Origin: Fulvimonas sp. R45
GTDB lineage: Bacteria > Pseudomonadota > Gammaproteobacteria > Xanthomonadales > Rhodanobacteraceae
DNA length: 64,000 bases
Reading direction: 5' to 3'
NCBI RefSeq assembly: GCF_030504985.1
Contig: NZ_JASERU010000001.1
Coordinates: 186,001 to 250,000 of the forward strand
In this document: positions 49,210 through 57,646 of the stretch, one piece after another
Layout of the letters: each line of letters opens with the position of its first letter
Numbering within the stretch: the stretch's first letter is position 1
The notes under the pieces: model-generated
Seen by the model: the letters and a program-made list of their open reading frames with translations, nothing else
Databases searched by the model: none
Told to the model about the DNA's origin: nothing
Program-made: the position numbers and the translations under genes

Positions 49210-49605
49210 TCAAACTCCCAATGCGATGCGCAGCACGGCCAGCACGCCCGCGAGCGCGCCCAGCACCGCGAGGAACTTGATCGCCACCAGCAGGACCACT
49301 TCCTTCCAGCGGGTGTGCACGTAGTCTTCGATCACCACCTGCAGGCCCAGCACGGCGTGCCAGAACATGGTGACCACGAACAGGATCAGCAGCAGCGCGT
49401 TCCACGGCTTCGTCACCATGGCCTTGGCGGTGGCGAAATCGGCGTGCAGCAGCGACAGCACGGTGGCCACGAACCACAGGCCCAGCAGGACCAGCGCCGC
49501 GGCGGTGACGCGCTGGGTCCACCAGTGGCCCACGCCCGACTGGGCCGAACCGAGGCCGCGCGCGCGCTTCAGCGGATTGCGCAGGTCTTTCGCATTCGTG
49601 CTCAT
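49210..49605 (-). CDS. sdhD: Succinate dehydrogenase membrane anchor subunit
   Basis: 131 residues, three membrane helices. [18 protein letters not shown] carries the haem His and the quinone-site Tyr. Overlaps the sdhC stop by 4 bases (ATGA). Third gene of sdhCDAB. Confidence 0.93.
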   Translation of the reverse strand: MSTNAKDLRNPLKRARGLGSAQSGVGHWWTQRVTAAALVLLGLWFVATVLSLLHADFATAKAMVTKPWNALLLILFVVTMFWHAVLGLQVVIEDYVHTRWKEVVLLVAIKFLAVLGALAGVLAVLRIALGV

Positions 49606-49997
49606 GCGGCACCTCCGGCGGTCAGCACCCAGGCCCAGACGACAATCACCAGCACGACGCTGACGATCACCGACAGCCAGCTCGAACGCACGAACTGCGG
49701 AATGGTGTAACCCGCGCCGGTATCCTGCAGAAGGTGACGGATGCCGTTGCACAGATGGTAGAACAGCGCCCAGCTCCAGCCGACCAGCAGGATGATGCCC
49801 ACCGGGCTGCCCATGCAGGTCTTGAACTGGTCGAAGGCGGCCGCGCCGGCGGCCAGCGAGAGCAGGCCCCAGACCACGAGCAGCGTGCCCACGGCCAACG
49901 CGATGCCGGTGGCGCGGTGCAGGATGGAAGTCACCATCTGCACTTGCCACTTGTAGATCTGGAGATGCGGGGAGAGCGGTCGTCGCGTGTCTGCCAT
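49602..49997 (-). CDS. sdhC: Succinate dehydrogenase cytochrome b556 subunit
   Basis: 131 residues, three membrane helices. SILHRATG is the family start of helix 1 with the quinone-site Ser/Arg; the haem His lies in FYHLCNGIRHLLQD. First gene of sdhCDAB, 87 bp after the SDHAF4-type gene. Confidence 0.95.
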   Translation of the reverse strand: MADTRRPLSPHLQIYKWQVQMVTSILHRATGIALAVGTLLVVWGLLSLAAGAAAFDQFKTCMGSPVGIILLVGWSWALFYHLCNGIRHLLQDTGAGYTIPQFVRSSWLSVIVSVVLVIVVWAWVLTAGGAA

Positions 49998-50084
49998 GGC
50001 GGCTATCCTGGGGTGGAATCGCTTGGTGTCCTCGCCGCCCTTCCGCTCCATCGCCGGCCGACGCGCGCGCTCCGCGCGCGGGCA

Positions 50085-50252
50085 TCAGAAATCGATGCAG
50101 CGCCCGTTCTTTTCCCAATCGCCGTAGCGCGTCGGGTCCGGCGCCGGCCGCTCGACCTTCGGCTCGTCCTCTGCCCTTCGCGCGGGAACGGCAGGGCGTT
50201 CCGGCGTGCCGGCAGGCGGGGTGGCTTCGGGTCGGGAGGGCGTGTTGGACAT
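50085..50252 (-). CDS. SDHAF4-type succinate dehydrogenase assembly factor (DUF1674)
   Basis: 55 residues. Disordered Pro/Glu-rich N-terminus and the short family signature DPTRYGDWEKNGRCIDF at the C-terminus. In mitochondria SDHAF4 protects flavinylated SdhA before SdhB joins; the bacterial homologue likely does the same. Immediately upstream of sdhC and in the same direction, divergent from ygfZ, so it is probably the first gene of the operon. Confidence 0.85.
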   Translation of the reverse strand: MSNTPSRPEATPPAGTPERPAVPARRAEDEPKVERPAPDPTRYGDWEKNGRCIDF

Positions 50253-50370
50253 GGTTTGTTTAGCCGCGAAAGCGTAATACTTGCCGCAATGCCGCACAAC
50301 CGTTGACAGGCAGCCGGAGCAGCGCGCACGCCCTTGCCCGGCGCACTGCGCATCACCATTTCCGCATGTG

Positions 50371-51177
50371 ATGATTATGCACTCCACCGCCGAAACGCTC
50401 GCGATCGAAGGCCCCGACGCCCTCGCCTTCGCGCAATCCCAGTTCAGCAACAACGTGGCCACGCTGGCCGATGGGCGCTGGCAGTTCGGCGCCTGGCTCG
50501 ATGCGCAGGGGCGCGTGCGTTCGCTGTTCCACCTGGCCCGGCTGGATGGCCAGCGGCTGCTGTTGCTGCTGCGTGGCGGCAAGGCCTCGACCTTGGTCGA
50601 AGAACTGCGCCGCTACGTCTTCCGCTCGCGCGTCACGCTGTCCGCACATGCCACGCATTCGATAAGCCACGGCGAAGCGTTGCCGATGTTCGTCGTCCAA
50701 TGCGTGGACGGCACGATCGCGCTCGGCTGCGGCGGACACAGCATGCGCATCATCGATGATGCCGGCAGCGATGACGGCTGGCGCCTGCCGCAAGTGCGCG
50801 AAGGTTGGCCCTGGCTGCCCGTCGACGCATCGACCGCCTGGCTGCCTCCCGCCCTTTCGCTGTACCGCCTGCATGCCGCGGCCCTGGACAAGGGCTGTTA
50901 TCCGGGCCAGGAGATCGTGGCGCGCCTGCACTATCGCGGCGGACACAAGCGGCATCTGCACCGTGTCGCGCTGTCCCGCGTCATGCCCGACGGCACGACG
51001 TTGCACGTCGACGGCAACGAAGCCGCGCAACTGCTGCAGACCGCACACGACAACGAAGCCGGCATCGAGGCGCTGGCTGTGCTCGGCGACGACTTCGCCG
51101 CCCGCGTCGCGCACGCTTCAGGCATCGATACCGACGAAGGCGCGCAGTTGCGCATCCTCGCCGGTTGGCCCGATTGA
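50371..51177 (+). CDS. ygfZ: Folate-binding YgfZ protein (Fe-S cluster assembly)
   Basis: 268 residues. Folate-dependent helper for certain [4Fe-4S] enzymes. Signature KGCYPGQEIVARLHYRG contains the functional cysteine. ATGs at 50371 and 50377 both possible. The gene faces away from the sdh operon; it is regularly a neighbour of ygfX-sdhE in gammaproteobacteria, since both serve Fe-S/flavin enzymes. Confidence 0.92.
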   Translation: MIMHSTAETLAIEGPDALAFAQSQFSNNVATLADGRWQFGAWLDAQGRVRSLFHLARLDGQRLLLLLRGGKASTLVEELRRYVFRSRVTLSAHATHSISHGEALPMFVVQCVDGTIALGCGGHSMRIIDDAGSDDGWRLPQVREGWPWLPVDASTAWLPPALSLYRLHAAALDKGCYPGQEIVARLHYRGGHKRHLHRVALSRVMPDGTTLHVDGNEAAQLLQTAHDNEAGIEALAVLGDDFAARVAHASGIDTDEGAQLRILAGWPD

Positions 51178-51633
51178 ACGATCCGTCGAACGGCTCACGC
51201 GGCCGACGACACCCTCTGAGGAAAACGTGAAACGACCGTGAATACGACCGGCACGGCACTTGCACCCGGGCGGAACCGCCACTAGTCTCCGCCGGTCATT
51301 TGCAAGCGCCCGTTTCGCCGAGGCGCTGAAGTACGCGACGAACCGGAGGGGTCCGGATCGGCGCGACCCGGCCAAAGAACGCCGGATGGAGGACCCGTCG
51401 CACGGCGGAAACAGTTGCAGGCAACGGGGCACAGCAGCCCCTGCAGCGCCAGGCAGCACAACCTCGGCCGGCATCGGATCAGCCGGCCGAACGCCACAAT
51501 CCCGTGGCAAAGCACCCGACCAACAAGTTTCGGTTCGGAGTGATCAATCCAGGTGGAAGGGCCTGCCCGTCCTCCACCGCAACGGCGCGTGCGACAGCAA
51601 GAAGTCGCCCGCGTACAGCACGCTGGAGGCAGA
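51178..51633. other. 456-bp leader/intergenic region before SleB-like gene
   Basis: No recognised gene. A promoter-like pair is at 51260-51288, implying a 5' leader of about 340 bases. The last 80 bases before the hydrolase have coding-like third positions in one frame (ending EAE with its TGA in an ATGA overlap), after a lower-GC stretch; this could be a decayed small gene, but no family is recognisable. Confidence 0.4.
51260..51288 (+). promoter_or_regulatory. candidate promoter for SleB-like gene
   Basis: TTGCAC (51260-51265), 17-base spacer, TAGTCT (51283-51288). Good spacing, moderate hexamers. Confidence 0.4.
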
Positions 51634-52068
51634 ATGAAACTTGCAATGCTGTTGTGGTTGGCGTCCGTGCTGCCCCAACATCTCGCCGACCAGACCTGTC
51701 TGGCGACGACCGTCTATCTCGAAGCGCGCAGCCAGCCGACCATCGGCCAGCTCGCGGTGGCGGAAGTGGCGCTGCGTCGCCGCGACCAGGGCCAGTGGGG
51801 CGACACCGTCTGCAAAGTGGTGACCGCGCCGCACCAGTTCGCCACGGCCACCACGCCGAGGTCCTACGAGATCGCCAACCTGCCCGCGTTCCAGAAGGCG
51901 TGGCAGATCGCCGGCGACTCGATCAGCAACTGGGGCCTGCCGGCGAACCAGCGCCGGCTGGTGGTGCCGCACGCGAACCATTTCGCCACGGCCGCGGTGT
52001 CGCCATCCTGGGAACGCAACCGCACCGGCATCACCATCGGCGCGCATACGTTCTACGCGGTCAACTGA
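51634..52068 (+). CDS. SleB-like cell wall hydrolase
   Basis: 144 residues with an N-terminal signal (MKLAMLLWLASVLPQ). Hydrolase_2/SleB core: CLATTVYLEARSQPTIGQLA with the conserved acidic residue, VCKVVTAPHQFA, and the C-terminal NRTGITIGAHTFYAVN. Such proteins cleave peptidoglycan; here probably periplasmic. GGAGG lies 6 bases before the ATG. Followed by a strong bidirectional terminator. Confidence 0.82.
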   Translation: MKLAMLLWLASVLPQHLADQTCLATTVYLEARSQPTIGQLAVAEVALRRRDQGQWGDTVCKVVTAPHQFATATTPRSYEIANLPAFQKAWQIAGDSISNWGLPANQRRLVVPHANHFATAAVSPSWERNRTGITIGAHTFYAVN

Positions 52069-52090
52069 TTCATCCGGCCACCCCGCACAT

Positions 52091-52127
52091 AAAAGAAAAG
52101 GCCCTCGCAAGAGGGCCTTTTCTTTTT
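52091..52127. terminator. bidirectional terminator
   Basis: Sixteen-base inverted repeat AAAAGAAAAGGCCCTC-GCAA-GAGGGCCTTTTCTTTT with T-tract. Serves the hydrolase (plus) and the lipoprotein at 52159-52641 (minus). Confidence 0.9.
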
Positions 52128-52158
52128 CTACAAATGGACGTCTGGACGTCCATGGATA

Positions 52159-52641
52159 TCAACGCTTGTATACGTGGTCGCCGCGCACTTCGACGTAATC
52201 GCCACGACGCACGCCCGGGTCCTCACGCTGCGTGACGGTGGCGTACTGGCCGTTGTCCAGCCGCACCGAGACCTGCCAGGCGACATCGGTACCGCTGCCG
52301 GAACGCTGGCCCACCTGGTTGCCCACCACGCCGCCGGCCACCGCACCGGCCACGGTGGCGGCCTTGCGGCCGTCGCCCTTGCCCACGGTATTGCCCAGCA
52401 GGCCGCCGGCCACCGCGCCGAGCACCGCACCCAGCGTGCCGTTGCCGTTGCGCTGCACGTAGACCTGCTGCACGTCCTGCACCACGCCGCAGCTCTGGCA
52501 ACGACCGCCCTGGCCGTAGCCTTGCTGATAGCCGTAACCGTCCTGGCGCGTTCCATAGGGCTGCTGTGTCGCGCAGCCGGCCAGGGCGATGCCGGCGGTC
52601 ATCGCCACGATCACGAGCGGTTTGCGGGTGCGGATGTTCAT
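52159..52641 (-). CDS. Glycine-zipper 2TM lipoprotein A
   Basis: 160 residues. Lipobox LAGC (C23), then a Gln/Tyr/Gly-rich linker and a glycine-zipper 2TM domain (LGAVLGAVAGGLLGNTVG / AGAVAGGVVGNQVG). The C-terminus is a beta domain (VSVRLDNGQYATVTQRED). Similar to SlyB/Rick-17-kDa surface antigens, outer-membrane stress proteins. Start at 52641 fixed by AGGGAGA Shine-Dalgarno. Neighbour of a second protein of the same type. Confidence 0.85.
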   Translation of the reverse strand: MNIRTRKPLVIVAMTAGIALAGCATQQPYGTRQDGYGYQQGYGQGGRCQSCGVVQDVQQVYVQRNGNGTLGAVLGAVAGGLLGNTVGKGDGRKAATVAGAVAGGVVGNQVGQRSGSGTDVAWQVSVRLDNGQYATVTQREDPGVRRGDYVEVRGDHVYKR

Positions 52642-52697
52642 GCGCGTTCTCCCTGGGAGGTGGGTCATCGTTTGCCTGGGCCGCCGCGGACGCCCGC

Positions 52698-53285
52698 TCA
52701 GCGGGCGTCGGAAACGGCGATCACGCCCTGCTGCACCTGCACTCGATCACCCGGGTCGTGATCCATGCGTGTGGTGCGGGTCACGCCGTTGTATTCGTAC
52801 TTCACGTCGTAGCCGACGATCTTGGTGGAGCTGTCGTTGACGGTCTCGCAGCGGCGTTCCACGCTCGACACCACCTGGCCCTGCTGGTGCGCAGCCTCGA
52901 TGCGGTTGCCCGCGTAGCCGCCACCCACCGCGCCGGCCACCGTGGCCAGGGTCTTGCCCTTGCCGCCGCCGACCATGTGGCCGAGCAGGCCGCCGGCCAC
53001 CGCGCCGATCGCCGTGCCGGCGATGCGATGCTGGTCCTTCGGCGGCTCGGTATGGTTGACCACCACGTCCTTGCAGACCTGGCGCGGGTTGTTCGTGGTC
53101 GAGCGCACCGGCGTCACGCTGACGACCTTGGCGTATTGCGGACCGCTGTTCGCCGGCGCCGCGGCCGTGCTTGCCGCACCGGCCGCCCCGGCTTCCGCGC
53201 TCGCATCGCGATTGCAGGCGGCCAAGCTCACCGCGAACGTGGCCGCGATCCCCATGTAAAGCGCATTGACTAGCAACCTGTTCAT
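52698..53285 (-). CDS. Glycine-zipper 2TM lipoprotein B
   Basis: 195 residues. Lipobox LAAC (C24), an Ala-rich linker, the segment VVSVTPVRSTTNNPRQVCKDVVV, a glycine-zipper (GTAIGAVAGGLLGHMVGGGKG.. and VAGAVGGGYAGNRIE) and a C-terminal SSVERRC..VGYDVKYEYNG domain. Related in design to lipoprotein A 56 bp downstream; likely an old tandem duplication. CAGGAGAT Shine-Dalgarno present. Confidence 0.85.
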   Translation of the reverse strand: MNRLLVNALYMGIAATFAVSLAACNRDASAEAGAAGAASTAAAPANSGPQYAKVVSVTPVRSTTNNPRQVCKDVVVNHTEPPKDQHRIAGTAIGAVAGGLLGHMVGGGKGKTLATVAGAVGGGYAGNRIEAAHQQGQVVSSVERRCETVNDSSTKIVGYDVKYEYNGVTRTTRMDHDPGDRVQVQQGVIAVSDAR

Positions 53286-53504
53286 CGCTGATCTCCTGTG
53301 TGGTAAGGATGGCCACGCCCTGGAAACCCTCCATGCGTCGTGCCCACCTGGATGCATTGATAACCCCGCCAAACTGAATCCGGCCTAGACTGGACCGCAT
53401 CGGTACGATGATCGTCACGCCCGGTTCACGTCGACCTCGAGGCCCGCCCAGATTAGCGCCAAGCCGTCGCACCGCGGAAGAAATCCACTTCACGAAAATT
53501 CCAC

Positions 53505-54293
53505 ATGCCGCCGATCGCCGACAGCCACCTGCACCTGGACGATGCACGCTTCGATGGCGACCGCGACGAGGTGGTCGCGCGCGCGCGCCGCGCCGGCGTG
53601 GCGGCGTTCGTGGCCCCGGGCATCGATGCCGCGGGCTGGCCGCGCCTGCGCGCGCTCTGCCACGCCACGCCCGGCGCCTACCCGGCCTACGGCCTGCACC
53701 CGCTGTTCGTGGCGCGGCATCGTCCCGGGCACCTCGACGAACTGCGCCGCCTGCTGGCCGACGCCCGACCGGTCGCGCTGGGCGAGATCGGGCTGGACTT
53801 CCACAGGGAGGACGCGCAGGCCGACACGCAGCGGCACTACTTCCATCGCCAGTTGGAGCTGGCGCGCGAGTTCGACCTGCCGGTGATCGTGCACGCCCGG
53901 GACGCGCTGGAGGAGGTGATCCACACCGTGCGCCGCATCGGCGGCCTGCGCGGCGTGGTGCACAGCTTCTCCGGCAGCGAGCAGCAGGCACGGCAGCTGT
54001 GGGAACTGGGCTTCATGCTCGGCATCGGCGGCCCGGTCACCTACGAGCGCGCGCAGCGGCTGCGCCGGATCGTGGCAGCGATGCCGGTCGAGCACCTGCT
54101 GCTGGAGAGCGACGCGCCGGACCAGCCCGGCGCCGACCATCGCGGCCAGCGCAACGAACCGGCCTGGGTCGCCGACACCCTGCGCTGCGTCGCCGGCTTG
54201 CGCGGCGAAACGGAAGCCGCGCTCGCCGCCGCCACCATGGCCAACCTGCGGCGGCTGTTCGGCATCGACATCGCCCGCCTGGCCCCCCGCTGA
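53505..54293 (+). CDS. TatD family metal-dependent hydrolase
   Basis: 262 residues, TIM-barrel amidohydrolase-like. Metal ligands: H8-x-H10 (DSHLHLDD), Glu in GEIGLDF, His in VIVHARDA and VVHSFSG, and Asp in LESDAPDQPG. TatD proteins have 3'-exonuclease/DNase activity in E. coli. A single gene between the lipoproteins and marR. Confidence 0.92.
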   Translation: MPPIADSHLHLDDARFDGDRDEVVARARRAGVAAFVAPGIDAAGWPRLRALCHATPGAYPAYGLHPLFVARHRPGHLDELRRLLADARPVALGEIGLDFHREDAQADTQRHYFHRQLELAREFDLPVIVHARDALEEVIHTVRRIGGLRGVVHSFSGSEQQARQLWELGFMLGIGGPVTYERAQRLRRIVAAMPVEHLLLESDAPDQPGADHRGQRNEPAWVADTLRCVAGLRGETEAALAAATMANLRRLFGIDIARLAPR

Positions 54294-54338
54294 CTGCGCG
54301 GCACTTGCATCCGCGCACGGCACATTGCTAGCCTTTCA

Positions 54339-54352
54339 TTTCATCGATGAAA
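54339..54352. promoter_or_regulatory. candidate MarR operator
   Basis: Perfect palindrome TTTCATCGATGAAA 14 bp before the marR ATG (54367), with a further half-site TTGATGAAATG at 54359-54369 covering the start codon. A repressor bound here would block both transcription and ribosome access, giving autoregulation. Confidence 0.6.
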
Positions 54353-54366
54353 TATGCCTTGATGAA

Positions 54367-54891
54367 ATGAATCGCCTGAACGACTGCATCGCGATGATGG
54401 AAGCCGGCATCGAGCGGATGAGCCAGGCACTGCCGCGCCTGCCCACCGCCGACGCCAAGCTGTGCCGCCTGACGATGATGGTCGGCACCAGCATGCAGCG
54501 CGGGCTGGAGGAGAAGCTCGCCCCGCACGGGCTGGGCCACAGCGAGTTCCTCACCCTGGTGATCCTCTACACGCACCCGGATGGCAGCCTCTCGCCCGGC
54601 GAGCTGTGCGATTTCGCCAGCCAGGGCGCCACCAACATGACACGCATCGGCAATGCCCTGGTGAAGCGCGGGCTGATCGTGCGCGGCGCCAGCGAGACGG
54701 ACCGCCGCCGCGTGCTGATCCGCATCACGCCGGCTGGACGGCGCTTCGTGCAGAAGATCCTGCCGCCGATGTTCCCGCACGTCGACGCGATGTTCGCGGG
54801 CTTCAGCGATACCGACAAGCGCCACCTGTCCCGCCTGCTGCGCAAGCTGGCGAACAACCTCGACCAACTGGATGCGGATACCGCGCCATGA
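54367..54891 (+). CDS. MarR family regulator of efflux operon
   Basis: 174 residues. Winged-helix MarR fold: helix-turn-helix around LSPGELCDFASQGATNMTRIGNALVKRGL and the wing ASETDRRRVLIRITPAG. It heads the operon marR-OMF-emrA-emrB (the stop overlaps the next ATG by ATGA) and most likely represses it, being lifted by a ligand such as a phenolic compound. Confidence 0.9.
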   Translation: MNRLNDCIAMMEAGIERMSQALPRLPTADAKLCRLTMMVGTSMQRGLEEKLAPHGLGHSEFLTLVILYTHPDGSLSPGELCDFASQGATNMTRIGNALVKRGLIVRGASETDRRRVLIRITPAGRRFVQKILPPMFPHVDAMFAGFSDTDKRHLSRLLRKLANNLDQLDADTAP

Positions 54892-56429
54892 ACCTGCCCA
54901 CGCCGCGGCGCGCTCCGCCCGCACGCACGCTCGCCCTTTCCGCCGCGCTGGCGGTCGCCCTCGCCGGCTGCGCGTTCGCGCCGGCGAAGGTGCAGCACCC
55001 CGCCCTGCGCGACGACGTCCCGCTGGCCGGCCTGGACGCGCCCACCCGCGCCGGCTGGCCGGCCAGCGACTGGTGGCGCGCCTATGGCGATCCGCAGCTC
55101 GACGAACTGGTGGCGCTGGCGCTGAAGCAGTCGCCCAGCCTGGCCCAGGCGCACGCCCGCGTGCAGACCGCCGAGCAGTCGGTGCGGGTGGCGGCGGCGC
55201 AGGCCGGGCTCAGCATCAACGGCAGCGCGCAGGTCAGCCGGCAGCGCATGAGCGAGCACGGCCTGATGCCGCCCAAGCTGCTCGGCTTCACCTGGTACAA
55301 CCAGGCCGACCTCGGCGTGCAGTTCCAGTACGAGTTCGACTGGTGGGGCAAGAAGCGCGCCGCGATCGAGGCCGCGCTGGACCAGGCGCACGCCGCCGAG
55401 GCGCAGCGCAGCGCCGCCGCGCTGACCATCGAAAACGCCGTCGCCGATACCTATTTCGGCTGGCTGGCCGACCAGGCCCGGCTCGCCCTGGCGCGCAAGG
55501 CCGTGGACACCCAGCAGCAACTGCTGCATATCGCCGGGCTGCGCGTGGCGCAGGGCGTGGACCTGCCCGACACCGAGCAGCAGGCGAAGTCGAACCTGGC
55601 CGCGGCGCAGCAGATGCGGGTGGCGATCGACAGCTCGGCAAAGATCCGCAAGGTGGCGCTGGCCGCCCTGCTCGGCATCGCCCCGGCCGAGCTGCCTCCA
55701 CTGGCGCCGCGTCCGCTGCCGGACGTCAGCAGCGGACTGCCGCAGGATGCGCGGCTCGACCTGATCGCCCGCCGTCCGGACATCGCCGCCAGCCGCTGGC
55801 AGGTGGAGGCCGCGCTGAAGCAGACCGACCAGGCGCGCGCGCAGTTCTTCCCCGACATCAGCATCGGCGCGATGGCCGGCCTGTCCAGCACCAACCAGGC
55901 CGCGCCCGCGCTGTTCGGCGGCGGCGGCAGCGGCGACCTCGGCAACGTGTTCAGTGCCGGCAGCCGCGTGTTCAACCTCACCCCGGCCATCCACCTGCCG
56001 ATCTTCGAGGGCGGCCGGCTGAAGGCGGCCTACGGCGTCAGCCGCGCCCAGCTCGACGCGGCGGTGGCGCAATACGACGCCGCGGTGTCCGACGCCGCGC
56101 GCGACGTCGCCACCCAGGCGCTGGGCGCCGAGCAGGTCGCCGCGCGCCGCCAGCGCCAGGCGCAGCAGGTGGATGCCGGCCGGCGCCTGCTCGCCAGCGC
56201 GCAGGCGCGCGCGCGCCAGGGCGTGCGCGACGCCCGCGAGAGCCTGGCTGCCACCGCGCAGCTGCTGCAACAGGAAGACACCGCGGTCAGCCTGCACGCG
56301 CAGGCGCTCTCCACCGACCTGGCGCTGGTCAAGGCGTTGGGCGGCGGCTACCGCAGCACCGCACCCGATGCCGGCGACAGGACCGCCGCCGCTTCCACCT
56401 CCCCGACCTCCGGAGCCCCCACCCCATGA
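54888..56429 (+). CDS. Outer-membrane efflux lipoprotein (NodT/OprM family)
   Basis: 513 residues. Lipobox LAGC (C28), then two TolC-type repeats (DWWRAYGDPQLDELVALAL.., FQYEFDWWGKKRAAIEAA). The trimer would form the outer-membrane/periplasmic channel for EmrAB. Overlaps emrA by ATGA. Confidence 0.94.
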   Translation: MNLPTPRRAPPARTLALSAALAVALAGCAFAPAKVQHPALRDDVPLAGLDAPTRAGWPASDWWRAYGDPQLDELVALALKQSPSLAQAHARVQTAEQSVRVAAAQAGLSINGSAQVSRQRMSEHGLMPPKLLGFTWYNQADLGVQFQYEFDWWGKKRAAIEAALDQAHAAEAQRSAAALTIENAVADTYFGWLADQARLALARKAVDTQQQLLHIAGLRVAQGVDLPDTEQQAKSNLAAAQQMRVAIDSSAKIRKVALAALLGIAPAELPPLAPRPLPDVSSGLPQDARLDLIARRPDIAASRWQVEAALKQTDQARAQFFPDISIGAMAGLSSTNQAAPALFGGGGSGDLGNVFSAGSRVFNLTPAIHLPIFEGGRLKAAYGVSRAQLDAAVAQYDAAVSDAARDVATQALGAEQVAARRQRQAQQVDAGRRLLASAQARARQGVRDARESLAATAQLLQQEDTAVSLHAQALSTDLALVKALGGGYRSTAPDAGDRTAAASTSPTSGAPTP

Positions 56430-57622
56430 GCGCGAACGAATCCGCCGCCGCCCACGGCGACAACGACAGCGGCATGGCCGCGAAGAACCCGGCCAAGCGC
56501 CGCCGCGCGCTGCTGATCGTCGCCGGCGTCTTCGTGCTGGTCGCCGTGGTGTGGTTCCTGCTGTGGTTGTTCGTGTTCTCCACCCGCGAGAAGACCGACA
56601 ACGCCTATGTGGGCGGCAACCAGGTGGCGATCTCCGCCCAGGTGCCCGGCACCGTGGTGGCGATCCTCGCCGACAACACCGAGCACGTGAAGGCCGGCCA
56701 GGTGCTGGTGAGGCTGGACCCCACCGACGCCGACGTGCGCCTGCGCCAGGCCCGCAGCGCGCTGGCCCAGGCCGTGCGCCAGGTGCGCGGGCAGACCGAC
56801 AACGCCGACAGCGCCGACGCCGCGGTGGCCGCGCGCAAGGTACAGCTGCAGCAGGCGCAGGCCGACCTGAAGCGCCACCTGCCGCTGCTCGCCGCGCACG
56901 CCGAATCGCCCGAGGTCGTGCAGCACCTGCGCGACGGCGTGGCGCAGGCGCAGGCCGCGCTGGACACCGCCGAGGCGCAGGCGCGCGCCGCGCATGCCGC
57001 CATCGCCGGCACCGACGTCGCCGACAACCCGGCCGTGCAGCAGGCGCGCGCCAACTTCCGCGCCGCCTGGGTGGCCGCCCAGCGCAACACCATCGTGGCG
57101 CCGGTGTCCGGCTACGTGGCCCAGCGCAGCGTGCAGCTGGGCAACAGCGTGGCGCCCGGCCAGCAGCTGATGACCGTGGTGCCGCTGCACGACCTGTGGG
57201 TGGACGCCAACTTCAAGGAGAACCAGCTGCGCCACATCCGCATCGGCCAGCCGGTGAAGATCACCACTGACCTGTACGGCGGCGGCGTGGACTTCCACGG
57301 CAAGGTGGTCGGCCTGGGCGCCGGCACCGGCAGCGTGTTCTCGCTGCTGCCGGCGCAGAACGCCACCGGCAACTGGATCAAGGTGGTCCAGCGCGTGCCG
57401 GTGCGCATCTCGCTGGACGACAAGGAGCTGGACAAGCACCCGCTGCGCGTGGGCCTGTCCGCCGATGCCACCGTGGACATCCGCGACGACCGCGGCCCGG
57501 TGCTGTCCACCGCCGAGGCGCTGCCGGCCGCCAGCACTGACGTGTACGACCAGGTCGCCAGCCAGGCCGACGCCGAGGCCGACAAGGTGATCCGCGCCAA
57601 CCTCGCCCCGACCGCGCGCTGA
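56426..57622 (+). CDS. emrA: EmrA-type membrane fusion protein
   Basis: 398 residues. Cytoplasmic basic N-terminus (NPAKRRR), one helix (about 29-51), barrel-sandwich/lipoyl halves (VAISAQVPGTVVAIL and TIVAPVSGYVAQRSVQLGN) around a coiled-coil hairpin, and the beta-barrel (LWVDANFKENQLRHIRIGQPV). Links EmrB to the outer-membrane factor. Confidence 0.95.
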   Translation: MSANESAAAHGDNDSGMAAKNPAKRRRALLIVAGVFVLVAVVWFLLWLFVFSTREKTDNAYVGGNQVAISAQVPGTVVAILADNTEHVKAGQVLVRLDPTDADVRLRQARSALAQAVRQVRGQTDNADSADAAVAARKVQLQQAQADLKRHLPLLAAHAESPEVVQHLRDGVAQAQAALDTAEAQARAAHAAIAGTDVADNPAVQQARANFRAAWVAAQRNTIVAPVSGYVAQRSVQLGNSVAPGQQLMTVVPLHDLWVDANFKENQLRHIRIGQPVKITTDLYGGGVDFHGKVVGLGAGTGSVFSLLPAQNATGNWIKVVQRVPVRISLDDKELDKHPLRVGLSADATVDIRDDRGPVLSTAEALPAASTDVYDQVASQADAEADKVIRANLAPTAR

Positions 57623-57646
57623 CCCCGCGCCACCGGACCGCCCGCC

